NCBI GenBank assembly: GCA_007118765.1
Contig: SKQZ01000257.1
Coordinates: 1 to 5,132, forward strand
DNA: 5,132 bases
Direction of reading: 5' to 3'
Origin: Candidatus Hydrogenedentota bacterium
GTDB taxonomy: Bacteria > Hydrogenedentota > Hydrogenedentia > Hydrogenedentales > CAITNO01
Both the position numbers and the translations under genes were made by a program. This document shows positions 3,786-5,132 of the stretch, one piece after another; positions within the stretch are counted from its first letter, which is position 1; each line of letters starts with the position of its first letter. Under the pieces are notes generated by a model, which made no database searches, was not told where the DNA came from, and saw only the letters and a program-made list of their open reading frames with translations.

Positions 3786-5132
3786 CTACTCCGGGCGCAA
3801 TTGGGGAAAGAGAATAACATCTCTGATGGAAGGCGAATCAGTGAGCAACATGGCGAGACGGTCCAGGCCAATGCCAAGACCTGCCGCGGGCGGCATGCCC
3901 ACCTCCAGCGCCATAATAAAGTCCTCGTCCATAAATTGCGCCTCATCATCGCCCGCAGCGCGCAGAGCGGCCTGCGCTTCAAAGCGTTCCCGCTGGTCGA
4001 GGGGATCATTCAGCTCTGAAAAGGCGTTCCCCACTTCAAGACATGCCATAAAGGGCTGAAACCGTTCGGTAAGCGCCTCATTGCCGCGCTTTTTCTTGGC
4101 CAACGGGGAGATTTCAATGGGATAATCATAAAGGAACGTGGGCTGTATCAAATGTGGTTGCACACGGGTGGACATTACTTCATCCACAATTTTGCCATAC
4201 CCCATTTCCGGGGTGATTTCGATGCCGATGCTTTCCGCACGTTTTGCGGCCTCATCGCGATCACGGGTGGATTCCAAATCAATATCGGCATATACCCGAA
4301 TGGCTTCAAAGAGGGGCATGCGCTTCCACGGTCGCGCCACACTGATGGTCTGTTCCTGATAGGCAAAAGTTTCGCTGCCGACAACGGCCACCGTCACGTC
4401 GTGCAGCATTTCTTCCGTCTCATCCATCAACCCCATGTAATCCTGATACGCTTCGTACAGCTCCATCGTTGTAAATTCGGGGTTGTGCCGCGTATCCACG
4501 CCTTCGTTTCGGAAACACCGGTTGATCTCGAATACCTTTTCAAAACCGCCCACCAGCAGTTTTTTGAGGTATAGTTCGGGGGCGACCCGCAGATAGAAAT
4601 CATGATCATACGTGTTGTGGTGCGTGATGAAGGGACGGGCCGTGGCCCCGCCCGGTATGGGATGGAGCATGGGTGTTTCCACTTCCAGAAAACCGCGGGC
4701 GATCAACCACTCCCGCATGACCTGTATCATCTGAATACGTCTGCGGAACACCTCCATCACTTCCGGATTGGCCACCATGTCGAGATAACGATGGCGATAG
4801 CGTATTTCAACATTGGACAGGCCGTGATACTTTTCCGCCGCCGGACGCAACGATTTCGCCAGCAATTCGTACTGCTCGGCAAACAGCGTAATCTCGCCGC
4901 GCCGTGTTCGTTTCACCACGCCGCGGGCCCCGATGAAGTCGCCGATATCCAGGTCTTTGGACGCTTCATACGCCGCCTCTCCCACCTGCTTCTGACCGAG
5001 AAACAGCTGGACGCGCCCTGTTTCGTCGCGAATATCCATGAACGTGCTCTTGCCCTGAATACGACGCGCCACAATGCGTCCGGCCAACCGTGCATCCACC
5101 GTGGCGGGCGCCTCTTCAGTGGCGGAAGCCTC
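3786..5132 (-). CDS. lysS: Lysyl-tRNA synthetase, class II (5' end beyond the window)
   Basis: This enzyme attaches lysine to tRNA-Lys in the cytoplasm, using ATP. The window holds 448 codons plus a TAG stop; the frame stays open to the right edge. The first in-window GTG (5099) is not the true start, because conserved sequence begins next to it. By comparison with the roughly 505-aa E. coli enzyme, about 50 N-terminal residues are missing. Numbering from the edge, the anticodon-binding OB fold spans about residues 16-105 (LAGRIVARRIQGKSTF onward). It is followed by motif 1 (GFLEVETPML, 147-156, then IPGGATARPF), motif 2 (FRNEGVDTRHNPEFTTMELY, 207-226), the ELNDPLDQ segment (about 373-380), and motif 3 (GLGIGLDRLAMLL, 418-430). 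It is intact where visible, with no frameshift. It is the first of three same-strand genes here; its promoter is outside the window. Confidence 0.96.
   Translation of the reverse strand, partial: EASATEEAPATVDARLAGRIVARRIQGKSTFMDIRDETGRVQLFLGQKQVGEAAYEASKDLDIGDFIGARGVVKRTRRGEITLFAEQYELLAKSLRPAAEKYHGLSNVEIRYRHRYLDMVANPEVMEVFRRRIQMIQVMREWLIARGFLEVETPMLHPIPGGATARPFITHHNTYDHDFYLRVAPELYLKKLLVGGFEKVFEINRCFRNEGVDTRHNPEFTTMELYEAYQDYMGLMDETEEMLHDVTVAVVGSETFAYQEQTISVARPWKRMPLFEAIRVYADIDLESTRDRDEAAKRAESIGIEITPEMGYGKIVDEVMSTRVQPHLIQPTFLYDYPIEISPLAKKKRGNEALTERFQPFMACLEVGNAFSELNDPLDQRERFEAQAALRAAGDDEAQFMDEDFIMALEVGMPPAAGLGIGLDRLAMLLTDSPSIRDVILFPQLRPE

Noticed and set aside
3211..4059. 282-codon plus-strand frame opposite lysS and the isomerase-like gene
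   Set aside because: It is antisense to two genes with unmistakable motifs. The long open frame is explained by codon bias on the opposite strand.

Overview
The window looks like ordinary bacterial chromosome from a mid-to-high GC organism. The genes carry clear Shine-Dalgarno sites and sit in compact same-strand runs. Taxonomy cannot be fixed from the sequence. The mix of an exported YdjC/ChbG-type deacetylase, a stand-alone xylose-isomerase-like TIM-barrel protein, an HDAC-fold amidohydrolase and a possible sigma-54 site would suit an environmental lineage such as the PVC group or Hydrogenedentes. That is a low-confidence guess.

Left end (1-882): a truncated minus-strand gene for a small exported or membrane-anchored protein (1-205) is followed by about 680 bases without a confident gene. 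This stretch holds a cluster of GTCATTGCGA-type repeats (377-491) and a possible 44-aa minus-strand ORF whose tail is repeat-derived (442-576). It also holds a sigma-54-like element pointing left (703-718), a 13-bp perfect palindrome (744-756), a sigma-70-like promoter pointing right (783-810) and a leader hairpin (824-848).

Centre (883-1942): a plus-strand gene for an exported ChbG/YdjC-family carbohydrate deacetylase ends at a strong GAAA-capped intrinsic terminator. The outer arm of that hairpin overlaps the stop codon of the convergent gene.

Right (1939-5132): three minus-strand genes read lysS (class II lysyl-tRNA synthetase, 5' end cut by the window), then a sugar phosphate isomerase/epimerase-like TIM-barrel protein, then a histone-deacetylase-family amidohydrolase. 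Gaps are 77 and 36 bases with no convincing terminator between them, so co-transcription is plausible. Translation links to a housekeeping aaRS are probably positional. The isomerase and the deacetylase may share a catabolic or protein-deacetylation role, but the sequence does not show which.

No mobile element, CRISPR array, tRNA or rRNA is visible. I found no clear new multi-gene system. The least explained parts are the structured 377-882 interval and the deacetylase/isomerase pair behind lysS.
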